Shown piece by piece: positions 61,275-64,000 of a stretch of 64,000 bases of DNA. Both the position numbers and the translations under genes were made by a program. The number at the start of each line of letters is the position of its first letter. Positions within the stretch are counted from its first letter, which is position 1. The notes under the pieces are model-generated. The model had not been told where the DNA came from. It did no database searches and saw only the letters and a program-made list of their open reading frames with translations. The stretch comes from Aquimarina sp. MMG016 (lineage in GTDB: Bacteria > Bacteroidota > Bacteroidia > Flavobacteriales > Flavobacteriaceae), in the NCBI RefSeq assembly GCF_018100805.1, contig NZ_JAGJEA010000001.1:558001-622000 (forward strand), read 5' to 3'.

Positions 61275-61913
61275 TTACTCAAGATAAAGATAGCTTGCTC
61301 CTGCTTCGAAATTATTCAAAAAATATTCTTTAAAGTTTTTCCTCCGAATATCTATATCTTCCCAGGAATCATATGGTGGAGTTGCATCAATACATTCATA
61401 AACGAATCTAAAATCTTTCTCAAGAGCAAAAGAATCTTTTTTCCTATCGCTAAACTTATCTTTAAATATTTTACTTACGATTCCTGCTTGATATCCCACA
61501 TCTCTAGTATAAAACCCCTTTTTCTTTATCAAATCATAATAACTAATTACACTCCAAGGAAAAGACACAAAATCTTCGTGCTTCTGCAAATGATCCAATT
61601 TTTCTTTATTTTCAAAAAGCCTTAATTTATCATCATTTCCTGTATTAAAAAGAATAGGAATATCACGTTCATTTTCCGGAAAAGTTTCTTTTTTCCATTG
61701 CTCTAATTCTGCAAAAGCATTTTTCTCATACAGCATAATAACGTTTTGAATAATCTTTGCCGTCTTTACTGTCTGAATAAACTTAGCAAAATGATCAAAC
61801 CCAACATTAAATCTACTCATATCATCCTCAGTAATCACTGTACGTAAACTAGGGAGTGTAGACTCTTTTATTTCCTGTAGCGTTGCTTTGATATGAATAG
61901 CCGAATCAAACAT
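61275..61913 (-). CDS. Hypothetical protein, 212 aa, in ankyrin cluster
   Basis: Unrecognised, mostly helical with aromatic-rich segments (SFPWSVISYYDLI; TPPYDSWEDIDIRRKN). No signal peptide. Stops 15 bases before the ankyrin gene start. Could be a toxin-like or adaptor protein; nothing shows it. Confidence 0.6.
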   Translation of the reverse strand: MFDSAIHIKATLQEIKESTLPSLRTVITEDDMSRFNVGFDHFAKFIQTVKTAKIIQNVIMLYEKNAFAELEQWKKETFPENERDIPILFNTGNDDKLRLFENKEKLDHLQKHEDFVSFPWSVISYYDLIKKKGFYTRDVGYQAGIVSKIFKDKFSDRKKDSFALEKDFRFVYECIDATPPYDSWEDIDIRRKNFKEYFLNNFEAGASYLYLE

Positions 61914-61946
61914 TGGATTATTTTTGATAAAAATTTGAAACGTTTT

Positions 61947-62462
61947 TTAAAAACAGATTTCTATAAATAACTTATTTTTTGGCAAATCACTATTAAGGGA
62001 TTCTACTATCCTGATTAGATCTTTTTGCAACAGATGTTTCTGAACATAATCAAAAATTAAATGATCATAAACTGAATTAGGCTTATCTTTAATGAGATTG
62101 ACCAGTTTATCATATTTTTCAGATTGGATCCAATTTTTCATTAGAGTAAAAAGAGAGATTGCTTTTTCAATGGTAACCAGTGAATTTATATTCTTCTTAG
62201 GATCCAAGAAATTATAAAAAATTCGTTCGAAAACATCGATATCACCACCGGATTCTTTGCATATGTATAATAGTATTGGATCTGGCATCCATTCATTTGT
62301 TAACCATAACCTATCAATCCCATAACAATGGGTAAATCCAGTCTCTAACCAAAGTAATTCTCTAACTACCTCTTTAGAATTAATAGAAAGTATATTGGTA
62401 GTAGGTTGACCACCCATTTTAAAAAGTGAATTTATATCCTTATCATTTTCCATAGTATACAA
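61947..62462 (-). CDS. Hypothetical protein, 171 aa, in ankyrin cluster
   Basis: Unrecognised 171-residue helical protein. A second ATG three codons in may be the true start (MENDKDINSLF). The first gene of the leftward run, divergent from the aminotransferase gene. No motif seen. Confidence 0.6.
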   Translation of the reverse strand: MYTMENDKDINSLFKMGGQPTTNILSINSKEVVRELLWLETGFTHCYGIDRLWLTNEWMPDPILLYICKESGGDIDVFERIFYNFLDPKKNINSLVTIEKAISLFTLMKNWIQSEKYDKLVNLIKDKPNSVYDHLIFDYVQKHLLQKDLIRIVESLNSDLPKNKLFIEICF

Positions 62463-62586
62463 TCTATAATCTTTGTCAAAATACGAAACCGAATCGTTAA
62501 AAAAGACATAAACTTTACTTTACCACAACAAATTCTGAATATCATTTATAGATCTTTTCTATCTTTTTACCTACCAAAATCAACAA

Positions 62587-63729
62587 ATGCACCATAAGAA
62601 GAATTTTTTCGACCTTTCTGAAGATATCACTTATTTAAACGGAGCATATATGTCTCCACAATTAAAATCAGTGACCGAAATAGGTTTGCACTCGGTAACT
62701 CGAAAAGCAAGACCTAATGAAATTTTACCTGAAGACTTCTTTAATCAGAGGGAAATTCTCAAACAACGTTTTGCAACCCTAATAGACGCTACGGATTATA
62801 AAAACACAGCGATTATTCCTTCGGTTTCTTATGGAATTGCTAATGCCGCTAATAATATTCCGATTAAAAAAGGAAATGAAATTCTGCTTATAGACGAACA
62901 ATTTCCAAGTAACGTTTATATCTGGAAAGAAATCGCTAAGAAAAACGAAGCAACTATAAAAATCATCAAACCACCAACTTCATTCGAAAATCGAGGTAAA
63001 ACATGGAATAAAACTATCCTTGAAGCTATAACCAAAAAAACCGCTGTCGTTGCTATGGCTCAGATTCATTGGGCAGATGGAACTTTGTTTGACCTAATAA
63101 CCATTAGAGAAAAAACCAAAGCTGTCGACGCTATGCTGATTATTGATGGCACACAAAGCGTTGGAGCTTTTCCCTTTTCTATACAACAAATTGAACCAGA
63201 CGCTTTGATTTGTGGAGGTTACAAATGGTTACTCGGTCCTTATTCTGTGGGAATGGCATATTATAGTGACGCTTTTAATAATGGAACTCCTATAGAACAC
63301 AACTGGATGAATCGTTATAACAGCGAAGATTTTAATAATCTTACTCAATATGAAGATCGATATCAGGAGAAAGCAGCCAGGTACTCAGTTGGTGAATCTA
63401 GCAACTTTGTATTGACACCAATGATGACAAGAGCCATTGAACAATTAATCGAATGGCAACCAAAAAATATTCAGGAATACTGTAAACGTATTTCATCAGA
63501 TGTAATCAAAAAACTTAGAGATATTGGGTGTTTTATTGAAGATGACAACTATAGAGCACATCATCTTTTTGGAATTTATCTTCCAGATCATATTAATCTA
63601 GAGGAGTTAAAAGCCAAGCTAATAAAAGAACAGATTTTTGTATCCTATCGAGGAAATGCGATACGAGTTTCATGCAATGTTTATAATACCGAAGCAGATT
63701 TTGAAAAATTAATTGTGCAGTTCATCTAG
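62587..63729 (+). CDS. PLP-dependent aminotransferase class V (cysteine-desulfurase-like fold)
   Basis: 380 residues. The PLP-binding Lys is in LICGGYKWLLGPYSVG; the preceding DGTQSVGAFPFSI and MAQIHWADGTLF are usual for class V enzymes. Members include selenocysteine lyases, isopenicillin-epimerase-like enzymes and kynureninase relatives. This copy is too divergent to name the reaction. It is preceded by a 124-base gap and followed by mfd. Confidence 0.9.
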   Translation: MHHKKNFFDLSEDITYLNGAYMSPQLKSVTEIGLHSVTRKARPNEILPEDFFNQREILKQRFATLIDATDYKNTAIIPSVSYGIANAANNIPIKKGNEILLIDEQFPSNVYIWKEIAKKNEATIKIIKPPTSFENRGKTWNKTILEAITKKTAVVAMAQIHWADGTLFDLITIREKTKAVDAMLIIDGTQSVGAFPFSIQQIEPDALICGGYKWLLGPYSVGMAYYSDAFNNGTPIEHNWMNRYNSEDFNNLTQYEDRYQEKAARYSVGESSNFVLTPMMTRAIEQLIEWQPKNIQEYCKRISSDVIKKLRDIGCFIEDDNYRAHHLFGIYLPDHINLEELKAKLIKEQIFVSYRGNAIRVSCNVYNTEADFEKLIVQFI

Positions 63730-63743
63730 AAACTCGGTATCTC

Positions 63744-63775
63744 TTTGTCAGAAATTAGTATTGCACTTATATTTG
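63744..63775 (+). promoter_or_regulatory. Flavobacterial promoter of mfd
   Basis: TTTG (63744-63747), 20 bases, TATATTTG (63768-63775): an excellent match to TTTG-n(17-23)-TAnnTTTG. The start codon follows 19 bases later. Confidence 0.65.
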
Positions 63776-63793
63776 CCCTAAAATCATTGCTAC

Positions 63794-64000
63794 GTGAGTA
63801 AAACCCTAATCACGCAAACCTTTGCACAGTCTCCGCAATTGCAGAAACTGGGGAATGCTATTGCCCAGTCTGAAACAAAAACACATCTGCAAGGACTTAT
63901 CGGATCCTCATTATCTTTTGTTATCGAAAACGCTTTTCAGAAAGCAGACAAACCTTTTTTATGTGTTTTTAATGATAAAGAAGAAGCGGCTTACTACCTC
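63794..64000 (+). CDS. mfd: Transcription-repair coupling factor, 5' part
   Basis: The first 69 codons from GTG 63794; the gene runs past the window. The N terminus (QTFAQSPQLQKLGNAI, then SSLSFVIENAFQKADKPFLCVFNDKEEAAYYL) is the UvrB-like domain of flavobacterial Mfd, which frees stalled RNA polymerase and recruits UvrA. The GTG fits the strong promoter just upstream. Confidence 0.85.
   Translation, partial: MSKTLITQTFAQSPQLQKLGNAIAQSETKTHLQGLIGSSLSFVIENAFQKADKPFLCVFNDKEEAAYYL

Overview
The window reads as chromosomal DNA of a marine-type Flavobacteriaceae member (Aquimarina-like is my best guess, not proven). The grounds are low GC, flavobacterial -7 promoter boxes (TAnnTTTG), and housekeeping proteins typical of that family: Prs, L25/Ctc, Pth, RibF, SerS, RsmA, MgtE, a flavobacterial aspartate kinase, class I Fbp and Mfd. 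It divides into an accessory half (1-24.4 kb) and a core-chromosome half (24.46-64 kb), with a tRNA-Leu(CAA) gene at the boundary.

Region 1 (1-6.7 kb and 11.4-13.6 kb) looks like part of an integrated, apparently non-tailed phage or phage-like element. It holds the tail end of a possible capsid gene, several small undescribed proteins, a coiled-coil protein, a membrane-anchored protein with a peptidoglycan-binding repeat, and a lysis-like cassette (small membrane protein, secreted CHAP hydrolase, YkuD-like protein). A Dam-type adenine methylase and a RecA/DnaB-fold ATPase follow. No terminase, portal, tail or integrase gene is visible; the element continues to the left of the window. Between its two halves, on the opposite strand, sits AT-rich cargo (6.7-11.2 kb): a 1265-residue protein with a possible C-terminal nuclease-like domain, and a multi-pass membrane protein. 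I cannot assign the pair to any known system.

Region 2 (14.1-24.2 kb) is a defence island read mostly rightward: a Gabija pair (GajA OLD-family ATPase-TOPRIM, GajB UvrD-like helicase), a helicase fused to a PD-(D/E)XK nuclease with a 205-residue partner, two small unknown genes, and an EVE-like/PD-(D/E)XK endonuclease next to a beta-class DNA methyltransferase (a likely restriction-modification pair). It ends beside the 3' end of the tRNA-Leu gene, a classic integration position.

Region 3 (24.5-64 kb) is mainly core genome: nucleotide, cofactor and translation genes, an ECF-type sigma factor with an anti-sigma-like membrane TPR protein and a convergent TPR-CHAT protein, three small precursor-like peptides, Mg2+ transport, a run of small enzymes, an arsenic-response operon without an efflux pump, a two-domain acyltransferase, aspartate kinase, Fbp, and an operon linking a Ras-like small GTPase to a longin/roadblock-like protein and a hybrid histidine kinase. 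An unusual leftward cluster (60.3-62.5 kb) carries an ankyrin-repeat protein with three unknown partners. Two inverted copies of a dispersed intergenic repeat lie in the leaders of pth and serS.
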